From contig JANWKK010000248.1 in NCBI GenBank assembly GCA_025451425.1, positions 1 through 7,710 of the forward strand: a stretch of 7,710 nt of DNA. The letters run 5' to 3'. The notes below the pieces were generated by a model. The model saw nothing but the letters and a program-made list of their open reading frames with translations. It was not told the DNA's origin and ran no database searches. The number at the start of each line of letters is the position of its first letter. The first letter of the stretch is position 1. The DNA comes from Gemmatimonadaceae bacterium (GTDB taxonomy: Bacteria > Gemmatimonadota > Gemmatimonadetes > Gemmatimonadales > Gemmatimonadaceae). Both the position numbers and the translations under genes were made by a program. Of the stretch, positions 1-6,868 are shown piece by piece.

Positions 1-2271
1 CTCGCCAAGATTCGCGAGGTACGTACCCGGTGCTCCGCCTACGCCGACGAAGCCCGTCGACGGAGGAGCCGGCACGGTGACCAGCGCGTCCTTCGTGTGC
101 TTGTTGTAGTAGGTGAACTCGGCTCCCATGCGCCCATTCAATGCCGAGGCGTCGAACCCAAGCTCCACCTCACTCCCCGTTTCGGCACGCAGATTCGGAT
201 TGCCGTACGACTGGGGTTGCAGCGCGTTGACCGCGACGTCGTTGACCGGCGTCTGAGTCGCCGAGAAGGCGCGCACGGCCGTGAAGGGTTGCGGCGCATT
301 GCCCGCCTCTCCCCACGCCGCGCGCAGCTTCAGCTGATCGACCTTCGGCAGATGGAAGAACGACTCATCGGAGATGATGTACGACAATGAGGCCTTGGGG
401 TACGTGACGAACTTGAAGTTCGAGCCGAAGGCCGAGTTGTTGTCGACGCGAACAGCGCCGGTCGCGAACAACCGGTTCCTCCAGCCGATCATCTCCTGCA
501 CGTAGGTGCCAAGTGATTTCTGTTGAGTGAAGGTCTGGTCGGCTGTCGTCGTGGCCGCGGAACCCACAAGGTTTAGTGAATTCGCAACGAGGCCTGTACC
601 CGTCGCCTGCCACGAGTCCGCCTGGAGCGACGTGTACTGCACGCCAACCGAGGTTGCCGACGTCAGGTCGTGAAAGCGCGGGACCGGAGCGCTCGCCGTG
701 CCTGCGTAGTCGAACGTCCACAGGTGAGTGTTCGGCAAGAGATACGAGATCTGGCCATTCGCGAGCGTCGCACCCCACGGCTGACGACCCGTCGTGTCGA
801 TGCCGTAGAAGTTCATGTCGCGCTGATTGTTGATGTCGACGCCGGCGCTCAACCGATTCTGGAACCAGCTGAACGGCTGATAGTTCGCCGTCGACGCGAA
901 GATGAACCGCTCGGTCTGAACTTCATTGTCGTACTGATTCGCGATCGCCGGTCCGAGGCCGCGATACGCGAATTGCCACGGGAATGGTCCGCTCGGTCGA
1001 TCTCGATAGGCGTTGCGGATGATGCTGTTGGACGAGTTGTCGGACAAGGGCTCCAGCGCGTCAGTCCGACCGTACGAGACGTTCAGATTGAGGTTGAGGT
1101 TGTCCATGATGCCGGCCTGAAAATTGGCGCGGCCGTTGTTGCGGCGGAAAAAGTTGTTGTTCAGAACGCCGGTTTCGCCATCGTGATCGCCGGAGATGAA
1201 ATACGAATAGCGATCAGCTCCGCCGCGCACCGACAATCCATACGCGTTGCTGCCGCCTTCGCGTAGAGCGCCGGGCTCATTGAGCGGATCGTTGATCAGC
1301 ATCCGGTTGCTCGGATTCGCTCCGAGCGCCGAGCACGCCGGGAAGAGAGCCGAGTTCGCGATCTCTGCGTCCGTGCAGTACCAGTAGCGAAGCGGCCGAT
1401 CGAGCGCCCACTCCATGTTTCCCGCTTCGGCCTTCGCCTGCCATTGCGTGGACTGCTGGCCCATCCGGCCCTTCTTCGTGATGATCTGGATGACGCCAGC
1501 CGCCGCGTCGGCGCCGTAGAGTGTCGCGGCCGCCGGACCCTTGATGACTTCCATCGATTCGATGTCGTTCGGATCGATGGCGTCGAGCGCCGAGGTCGCC
1601 TGCACGGTCGCGCCGCTGTTGTCGAACGAGCGCTGAGCGCCGCTCTGCATGCGAATGCCGTCGATATAGATGACCGGCTGCGTATTCGCCGAGAGTGAGC
1701 CGGCGCCACGAATTCGAATCGTCGCGCTCGTGCCGACGGCGCCCGAATTTGTCACGACATTTATGCCGGCCGCGCGGCCCTGCAGCAGCTCCGTCACGTT
1801 CGGCACCGGCACCGTCTCCGTAAGCTGCGAGGCATGGACGGTCGCCAAGTCGTTGCCGAGAGTGCGCTTTTCCGTCGCGCCTGGCGTGCCGGTGACGACG
1901 ACTTCATCGAGTGAGAGCGCCGCCTGCGCGAGGCGGAAGTTCACGACGGCCGTGTCGGTTCCGCTGACCGTCACGTTCATCTGCGCCGGCGCGAATCCAA
2001 GCTTCTGTGCACGCAGCGTCGTCGGGCCGAGCGGTACACCTGTGATGACGAAGCGACCCGCTTCAGAGGTGACAGTACCGCGGCGCGATCCGAGGACGTA
2101 CACCTGAACTTCCGCGAGCGCGGCGCTGCCGCTGGCATCGACAACGGTGCCGCGTACGACGCCCGTTGCTTGCGCTCGCGCGACGGATGCGCTGACGAGG
2201 AGCGCGACCGCCGCGGGAATGAGTGTGCCGAGTCTCAGACGCGAGCCTCGCCCTGGTGATGAGATGGCCAT
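1..2271 (-). CDS. SusC/RagA-type TonB-dependent outer-membrane receptor, N-terminal 757 residues (3' end outside window)
   Basis: The minus strand is open from ATG (2271-2269) to base 1 with no stop, so the C-terminus lies outside the window. Seen: a signal peptide with the hydrophobic run LIPAAVALLVSASVA and likely cleavage after ARA (residue 33); a carboxypeptidase-regulatory-like beta domain at about 37-115 (GVVRGTVVDASG to NFRLAQ); a TonB-box-like LDEVVVTG at 121-128; and a plug domain at about 135-268 with VTELLQGRAAGINV, IRIRG, PVIYIDGIR and GPAAATLYGADAAAGVIQI. Asn/aromatic-rich barrel strands follow. Family knowledge: such receptors import oligomers (glycans, peptides, siderophores) using TonB energy, usually with a SusD-like lipoprotein encoded downstream, which here would be off-window. 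Members run about 950-1050 residues, so roughly 200-300 are missing. The start is supported by GGAG (2282-2279) seven bases upstream. The substrate cannot be told. Two Cys at about 285-300 may form a disulphide. Confidence 0.93.
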   Translation of the reverse strand, partial: MAISSPGRGSRLRLGTLIPAAVALLVSASVARAQATGVVRGTVVDASGSAALAEVQVYVLGSRRGTVTSEAGRFVITGVPLGPTTLRAQKLGFAPAQMNVTVSGTDTAVVNFRLAQAALSLDEVVVTGTPGATEKRTLGNDLATVHASQLTETVPVPNVTELLQGRAAGINVVTNSGAVGTSATIRIRGAGSLSANTQPVIYIDGIRMQSGAQRSFDNSGATVQATSALDAIDPNDIESMEVIKGPAAATLYGADAAAGVIQIITKKGRMGQQSTQWQAKAEAGNMEWALDRPLRYWYCTDAEIANSALFPACSALGANPSNRMLINDPLNEPGALREGGSNAYGLSVRGGADRYSYFISGDHDGETGVLNNNFFRRNNGRANFQAGIMDNLNLNLNVSYGRTDALEPLSDNSSNSIIRNAYRDRPSGPFPWQFAYRGLGPAIANQYDNEVQTERFIFASTANYQPFSWFQNRLSAGVDINNQRDMNFYGIDTTGRQPWGATLANGQISYLLPNTHLWTFDYAGTASAPVPRFHDLTSATSVGVQYTSLQADSWQATGTGLVANSLNLVGSAATTTADQTFTQQKSLGTYVQEMIGWRNRLFATGAVRVDNNSAFGSNFKFVTYPKASLSYIISDESFFHLPKVDQLKLRAAWGEAGNAPQPFTAVRAFSATQTPVNDVAVNALQPQSYGNPNLRAETGSEVELGFDASALNGRMGAEFTYYNKHTKDALVTVPAPPSTGFVGVGGAPGTYLANLGE

Positions 2272-2278
2272 TCCACTT

Positions 2279-2282
2279 CTCC
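2279..2282 (-). promoter_or_regulatory. Shine-Dalgarno site of the TonB receptor
   Basis: Minus-strand GGAG (in CGGAGAAG) lies seven bases before the ATG at 2271. It fixes the receptor start, which is followed directly by a convincing signal peptide. Confidence 0.7.
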
Positions 2283-2285
2283 GGT

Positions 2286-2305
2286 GGGGATGGGACAGGG
2301 ATGGG
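2286..2305 (+). promoter_or_regulatory. Canonical G-quadruplex motif in the receptor 5' leader
   Basis: Four G-tracts on the plus strand (2286-2289, 2292-2294, 2298-2300, 2303-2305) are separated by loops AT, ACA and AT, which fits the G3+N1-7 rule. The site sits 15-34 bases upstream of the receptor ATG, with the G-rich strand as template for the receptor. The transcript would carry the C-rich complement. That it folds or regulates is inference. Confidence 0.55.
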
Positions 2306-2390
2306 AAGCGCGTCGGCTTGTATGGGAAGTCGCAACCGCGCTGGCATCCGACGGTGCAACGACGCACCTTCAAACCCATTGTGCGGAGTG

Positions 2391-2413
2391 AAGTGTCACT
2401 CACAGTGGCACTT
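2391..2413. repeat. 23-bp imperfect inverted repeat, candidate operator in the divergent promoter region
   Basis: AAGTGTCACT (2391-2400), spacer CAC, then AGTGGCACTT (2404-2413): the arms pair at 9 of 10 positions. It lies about 120 bases upstream of the receptor start and 88 bases upstream of the permease start, where a regulator could control both divergent genes. I could not place convincing -35/-10 boxes for either gene in 2272-2500. A short hairpin is the alternative reading. Confidence 0.45.
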
Positions 2414-2500
2414 ACTACACACTAAGAAATTTGAGCGTCGTCATCATACGAAGCTTCCAGCCGTCTCGCAATCGTCTCATTCAAACGTCGAGAACACGCC

Positions 2501-4954
2501 ATGGAATCATTCATTCGTGATCTGCGCTTCGTTGCCCGATCGATGGCGAGAACGCCGGGCTTCTTCATCATCGTCGTCGCCACGCTCGGCCTCGGGATCG
2601 GCGCCACCACGGCAATTTTCAGTGTCGTGAACGGTGTGCTGCTCCGTCCTCTCCCGTATCGAGAGCCCGATCGCATCGTTCGCGTTTGGCAGGTGAACAA
2701 GAATGGCGGCGACGTTCAGTTCTCCGACCCGAACTTCAACGACGTTCGCGCCGAGACCCGAACGCTCGCTTCTATGGCGGAGTTCAATGACTTGGGAACG
2801 GTATCGGTGACGACCACGCACGACGCTGTGCGAGCACACGTCGCGGCAGCGTCGAGCGCATTCTTCTCGATTCTTGGCGTGCACCCGCTCGTTGGGCGCG
2901 CATTCGTACCCGAGGAACAGCACGTGGGTGCGCCTGGCGCCGTCGTGGTGAGCCAGGGTTTCTGGCAGCGCGCGCTCGACGGCACGCCGTCAGCGTTAGG
3001 TACGGTCCTCATGATGGATGGCCGGGCGTATCGCGTCGTCGGCGTGATGCCGGCGACCGTAGATGTTCCGAGCGGTGTGGACCTCTGGATCCCGCGTGAG
3101 CTGAGCGGTCCGTCGCCATATCGCACCGGCCACAACTTCCAGGTCATCGCGCGGCTGCGCGATGGCGTGACGCTCGAGCAGGCGCGGCGCGAGACGAGTG
3201 CGATTGCCAAGGTTCTCAAGCAGCAATACGGCGACGAAACGTGGATGTACGACGCGCATCTCATACCGCTGCGCGAACAGTTGGTCGGCGACGTGCGCCC
3301 CGCCTTGATGGTCGTGCTCGCGGCCTCAGGATTCCTTCTGCTCATCGGCTGCGCGAACGTGGTGAATCTCCTCGTCGCTCGTATGGCGGCGCGCGAGGGC
3401 GAGCTTGCGCTCCGCCTCGCGCTTGGCGCCGGCCGCGGCCGACTCGTGAGGCAGTTTCTGGCAGAGTCGCTTCTTCTCTCGTTGTGCGGCGGCGTGCTCG
3501 GGGTTGCAATCGGCACCGCGGGCGTCAAGGCTCTTCTCGCGCTCGAGCCGGGCCGGTTGCCACGAATCGGCGAAGTCGGTGTCCACTGGCCCGTCCTGCT
3601 CTTTGCGCTCGCCGTATCGATCGCGTGCGCGGTCGCGCTTGGCTTGCTCACAGCGTGGCGCGCAACGCGCGGGGATATTCGGGAGACCCTGGCGCAATCA
3701 CAACGGACGCAGGCCGGCGCTGGCGCGACGCACCGCGTGCGCAACGCGCTCGTCGTCGCGCAGATGGCTCTCACACTGGTGCTGCTCGTCGGTGCCGGAT
3801 TGTTGGCGCGCAGCTTCGAACAGCTCCTCGCCGTCTCGCCCGGATTCCATGCAGACAATGCGGTCGTGATGGACGTCGACTACCCGGGCGGCGACACGAC
3901 GGCGCGGCACCAGATGGTGCAGCTCTACGACGAGCTGATGCCGCGATTGGCAGCGCTTCCCGGCGTCTCGGAAGTCGGCGGTTCGAACTTCTTCCCCTTC
4001 GCCGGCGGCAGCATGGGTGATGGCGCTTTCATTATAATGTCGCGCCCCGACGAGAAGATCGACTTCGCGCAGATTCCGACTCTGCTCAAGGACAAGACTC
4101 GGTCGGGGTACGCGCAGTTCCGCGTCGCCAGCCCCGGCTTCTTTCGTACGCTGCACATTCCGCTCGTGAGTGGCCGACTGTTCGACGATCGCGACGCACC
4201 GACCGCGCCGCCAGCCGCGGTGATCAACGAAGCGCTCGCACGCAAGCAGTGGCCTAACGAGAGCCCCCTCGGCAAGATCATTCAATTTGGCAACATGGAC
4301 GGCGACCTGCGCCCGTTCACGGTCGTGGGGGTCGTTGGCGACATTCGCGACGCGAGCCTCGCCGAGGCGCCGGACCCAACGTTTTACGCATATTACCGGC
4401 AGCGGCCGGCGCGCGCGGGAACCTTCTTTTTCGTGCTCGGCGACGCGGGCGCGGCGTCCAGCGTCATCGCCTCGGCGCGTGGCATCATCCACGATCTGCG
4501 GCCGGACATCCCACCGCGCTTCCGCACGATGGAGACGATCCTTGCGGACTCACTCGCCGATCGGCGCTTCACGCTGGTGTTGTTGGGCGCCTTCGGCGCG
4601 GCGGCGCTGTTGCTCGCGACGTTAGGCGTGTACAGCGTGATCTCCTTCCTCGTGACCCAGCGCCGCCAGGAGATCGGCGTCCGTGTCGCGCTCGGCGCAC
4701 GGAGCGAGGATGTGCTGCGCTTGGTGCTGCGCCAGGGTGCGTCGTTGGCGCTGATTGGGGTCCTGATCGGCGCCGTCGCCGCGTTAGGCCTCACGCGGCT
4801 GCTCTCGGGGCTGCTCTACGGCGTGAGCCCGACGGATCCGCTTTCCTTCGTCGCGGTGATGGTGTTACTCACGTTCGTCGCGTTGGTTGCGAGCTTTGTT
4901 CCAGCACGCCGCGCAGCGAAGGTCGATCCGATGACGGTGCTGCGCGGGACCTGA
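2501..4954 (+). CDS. ADOP-family duplicated ABC permease (MacB/FtsX-like)
   Basis: An 817-residue inner-membrane protein with two MacB/FtsX-like halves. Eight membrane segments are visible at about 21-45, 268-292, 321-345, 363-386, 415-436, 691-715, 746-768 and 781-803. MacB-type periplasmic core regions lie at about 50-265 and 445-685. The N-terminus (RDLRFVARSMARTPGF, LGLGIGATTAIFSVVNGVLL) and the C-terminus (PARRAAKVDPMTVLR) are family hallmarks. The duplication shows in GELALRLALGAGRGRLVRQF (near 300-320) against QEIGVRVALGARSEDVLRLV (723-742), the cytoplasmic loops that contact an ATPase. Family knowledge: ADOPs are abundant in Acidobacteriota and related phyla, are often encoded without an adjacent ATPase, and have unknown substrates, though MacB relatives act in efflux. 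No ATPase gene is in this window. The start has only a weak GAGAA six bases upstream, but the N-terminal match supports it. The full length is intact. Confidence 0.95.
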   Translation: MESFIRDLRFVARSMARTPGFFIIVVATLGLGIGATTAIFSVVNGVLLRPLPYREPDRIVRVWQVNKNGGDVQFSDPNFNDVRAETRTLASMAEFNDLGTVSVTTTHDAVRAHVAAASSAFFSILGVHPLVGRAFVPEEQHVGAPGAVVVSQGFWQRALDGTPSALGTVLMMDGRAYRVVGVMPATVDVPSGVDLWIPRELSGPSPYRTGHNFQVIARLRDGVTLEQARRETSAIAKVLKQQYGDETWMYDAHLIPLREQLVGDVRPALMVVLAASGFLLLIGCANVVNLLVARMAAREGELALRLALGAGRGRLVRQFLAESLLLSLCGGVLGVAIGTAGVKALLALEPGRLPRIGEVGVHWPVLLFALAVSIACAVALGLLTAWRATRGDIRETLAQSQRTQAGAGATHRVRNALVVAQMALTLVLLVGAGLLARSFEQLLAVSPGFHADNAVVMDVDYPGGDTTARHQMVQLYDELMPRLAALPGVSEVGGSNFFPFAGGSMGDGAFIIMSRPDEKIDFAQIPTLLKDKTRSGYAQFRVASPGFFRTLHIPLVSGRLFDDRDAPTAPPAAVINEALARKQWPNESPLGKIIQFGNMDGDLRPFTVVGVVGDIRDASLAEAPDPTFYAYYRQRPARAGTFFFVLGDAGAASSVIASARGIIHDLRPDIPPRFRTMETILADSLADRRFTLVLLGAFGAAALLLATLGVYSVISFLVTQRRQEIGVRVALGARSEDVLRLVLRQGASLALIGVLIGAVAALGLTRLLSGLLYGVSPTDPLSFVAVMVLLTFVALVASFVPARRAAKVDPMTVLRGT

Positions 4955-4961
4955 GGAGCGC

Positions 4962-4980
4962 GTGGCGCGCGGCGCGCCAC
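4962..4980. terminator. GC-rich hairpin between convergent genes, candidate bidirectional terminator
   Basis: A perfect 8-bp stem GTGGCGCG/CGCGCCAC closes a 3-base loop (CGG). It starts 8 bases after the permease stop and ends 9 bases from the peptidase stop, where a shared terminator is expected. There is no U-tract on either side, so it is not a textbook intrinsic terminator and may only protect the 3' ends. Confidence 0.5.
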
Positions 4981-4988
4981 TAACTACT

Positions 4989-6653
4989 TCACTTCAACCG
5001 CGGATCCGTCGTTCGTGGCGCCTTGGTGCACTCCGGCCACGTGGTCGAGAAGCCACGGCCGCCGCGACCACCGCGTCCAGCAGCGGCAGGATTCGCTGCC
5101 GCCTGCTGTTGTGCCGCCTGCGCCAGCGCCGCGAGATCGACGCGCTCGCGCGTGATCAAACTCGGATCTTCCGACGCGAGATAGGCGAGCATCGCCGTCA
5201 GCGTTGCGTTCGACTTGAGGTCATCGAAGACGACCTTGTCGTAGGTATCGCGGTTGGTGTGCCAGGTGTACGCGTTGTAATCCCATGGCAGCGCACCGAG
5301 ACCGAAGGCTGGCAGCCCATAACACGCGAAGGAGAAATCATCGCTGCCGCCGCCCGCGGGTCGACCCGCACCCGCAAAGTTGATCTGTGCCTTGAACTCC
5401 GTTGGCACCTTGTCGAGCCATTGCGCGATGTGCTCAGCCGCGTTAGGCAAGCCGCCGCCGCCCATGCGCACGATGCGTCCCGTACCATTGTCCTGATTGA
5501 ACAGCGCCTGCAGCCCCTTGAGGACCTCAGGGTGGTCTTCCGTGAAGGCCTTCGAGCCGACTTCGCCCTCTTCTTCGGCACTCCAATGGCCAACAAGAAT
5601 GGTACGCTTGGGATGCGGATACACCTTCTTGAGGATCCGCATTGCCTCGAGCATCGTTAGGGTCCCGGTGCCGTTGTCCGTCGCGCCCGAGGAGCCGTCC
5701 CACGAGTCGAAGTGCGCCGAGAGCATCACGTATTCGTCCGGCTTCTCCGTCCCCTTGATCATCGCGACCGTGTTGTACACCGGCCGCTCACCGAGGAGCT
5801 CGGCGTCGAGGTTGAGACGGAGCTTCGGACCTTCGTTGTTCTCGGTGAGACGATACACGAGGCCGTAGTCTTCGCAGCTCAGCGCGATCGTCGGCGCGCG
5901 AGTGTTATAGGTCTCGAACACCTCGATCGTGCCCCAGCCGCCGCTGGCGCGCTGGAAGTCGAGCTTGGGACGCGACGTGATCACGCCGGCGACGCCGCCC
6001 TCCTCGAGGCGCTTGCCAAGCTCGCCGCCGCCTAACGCGAGACTGTAGCCAGTGCCGCGAACGTTGCGTCCGCCCCATTCGCGCTGGATGCCAGCCGCGA
6101 GGCTGTCCATGCGCTCGTTGGACTCGGGCGTCGCGTTCTGCTTCCAATCGTCCGGTGGACGGCAGGTCGGCATCGGCGCGGAAACGAGCACGAGCTTACC
6201 ACGTGCATTCGGCAACCACTTCACGAATTCGCTACTGTCGGCAAAGCGCGGCAGAATGATCGGAGCGGCGGTGAGGTCCTTGCCCCCCGTGCCTGGGCTG
6301 TAGCCCACCATCTGTCCCTCGAGGGATCGCACGCGCGGACTGACGAGATCGATGTGCGAGTACCCACGGCGCCACCCACGCCAGGTGCCGTACTGCTCGT
6401 TTTTGGCGTCGATCCCCCAGGACTTGTACGTCTGTACGAGCCAGTCGTTGCCGCGCTTCTGATCGGGCGATCCCGTTAGGCGCGGACCGATCGAGTCGAA
6501 GAGCAACTGAGCGAGGCGCATCGTCTGTGAGCTGTCCATGCCGACGGCCCAGATGCGCTTGATGATCGGATCGTCGGTGGCAAAGGTCTGCGCGCGCGAG
6601 ATCGTGGGCGCTAACGCAACGCCAATGAATGCAAGTACGAAGAGTTTTCGCAT
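4989..6653 (-). CDS. Secreted M28-family zinc peptidase with PA domain (carboxypeptidase Q/aminopeptidase-like)
   Basis: A 554-residue exported metallopeptidase expected to trim N- or C-terminal residues from peptides in the periplasm or outside the cell. Seen: a signal peptide RKLFVLAFIGVALAPTISRA with cleavage near residue 21; a region with PA-domain character at about 125-290; then the M28 catalytic fold. The expected two-zinc ligands are all present: H314 (SAHFD), D326 (ATDNGTG), catalytic E360 and ligand E361 (AEEEGEVGS, matching EExGxxGS), D388 (FNQDNGTG) and H465 (TWHTNRD). The domain order resembles carboxypeptidase Q relatives. The tail at about 508-535 is Ala/Gln-rich, then Gly/Arg-rich (GRGGRGGRG), followed by a short end with C542. 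No Shine-Dalgarno is visible; the bases before ATG read GCCTCCAGCC. The start is still favoured because the signal peptide begins there. The gene is monocistronic here and convergent with the permease. Exact substrate preference is not readable. Confidence 0.95.
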   Translation of the reverse strand: MRKLFVLAFIGVALAPTISRAQTFATDDPIIKRIWAVGMDSSQTMRLAQLLFDSIGPRLTGSPDQKRGNDWLVQTYKSWGIDAKNEQYGTWRGWRRGYSHIDLVSPRVRSLEGQMVGYSPGTGGKDLTAAPIILPRFADSSEFVKWLPNARGKLVLVSAPMPTCRPPDDWKQNATPESNERMDSLAAGIQREWGGRNVRGTGYSLALGGGELGKRLEEGGVAGVITSRPKLDFQRASGGWGTIEVFETYNTRAPTIALSCEDYGLVYRLTENNEGPKLRLNLDAELLGERPVYNTVAMIKGTEKPDEYVMLSAHFDSWDGSSGATDNGTGTLTMLEAMRILKKVYPHPKRTILVGHWSAEEEGEVGSKAFTEDHPEVLKGLQALFNQDNGTGRIVRMGGGGLPNAAEHIAQWLDKVPTEFKAQINFAGAGRPAGGGSDDFSFACYGLPAFGLGALPWDYNAYTWHTNRDTYDKVVFDDLKSNATLTAMLAYLASEDPSLITRERVDLAALAQAAQQQAAANPAAAGRGGRGGRGFSTTWPECTKAPRTTDPRLK

Positions 6654-6689
6654 GGCTGGAGGCGATGATTCAAAGAAGTAGGTGGCGCT

Positions 6690-6802
6690 GTTTTAACAAA
6701 GTCATGTGACTTCCCTTGTGCAAGGAGTTGCGAATGCGCAGGGAGCGATCCGGGTGATCTGTTGCACCCGTCGAATCCGTACCACCTCTTCGTCATTGTG
6801 GC
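6690..6802 (-). repeat. Dispersed ~113-nt repeat, copy 1 (left of GxxExxY gene)
   Basis: Read on the minus strand this copy starts GCCACAATGACGAAG, then GGTGGT. Four 9-nt units follow in plus coordinates 6780-6745 (ACGGATTCG, ACGGGTGCA, ACAGATCAC, CCGGATCGC), then TCC and AACTCC (6729-6724). Its 3' third is the most diverged of the four copies, with TTGTTAAAAC where copies 3 and 4 have TTGTGAACG, so the 6690 boundary is approximate. It is inverted relative to copy 2, with the GxxExxY gene between them. Confidence 0.85.
6692..6723 (-). promoter_or_regulatory. Weak candidate promoter for the M28 peptidase, inside repeat copy 1
   Basis: On the minus strand TTGCAC (6723-6718) is followed after about 19-20 bases by TGTTAA/GTTAAA (6698-6692), with the peptidase ATG 39 bases further on. 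Spacing is long and the -10 match poor. It is listed because only 36 bases separate the peptidase start from the repeat, so any sigma70-type promoter must overlap the repeat. Confidence 0.2.
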
Positions 6803-6868
6803 TCTTTTCGATGTCTTCCGCACGGAAACGATGCCGACTCGGCGGCCTGTGACAGCAAACTTTCCCTC

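Noticed and set aside
670..1266. A 198-codon plus-strand frame within the TonB receptor region
   Set aside because: The minus-strand receptor frame is continuous through here with typical barrel sequence, so this is an antisense shadow.
2272..2500. Sigma70-type -35/-10 boxes for the divergent receptor and permease
   Set aside because: Several TTG-type and A/T-rich hexamers exist, but none pair at 16-18 base spacing with good matches, so I do not report a promoter there.
2716..3858. A 380-codon minus-strand frame, and others at 3698-4492 (minus) and 3241-4020 (plus), inside the permease
   Set aside because: The permease frame has clear family signatures over its full length. These alternatives are low-complexity Arg/Ala/Ser-rich shadows.
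4962..5660. A 232-codon open frame on the plus strand antisense to the M28 peptidase
   Set aside because: It lies over a gene with an intact signal peptide and all zinc ligands. Its product is Arg-rich with no recognisable domain, as expected from an antisense frame in high-GC DNA.
6611..6823. A 70-codon minus-strand frame overlapping the peptidase start and covering repeat copy 1
   Set aside because: It is built mostly from the repeat, its frame is not kept in the other copies, and it overlaps the signal-peptide codons of the peptidase.
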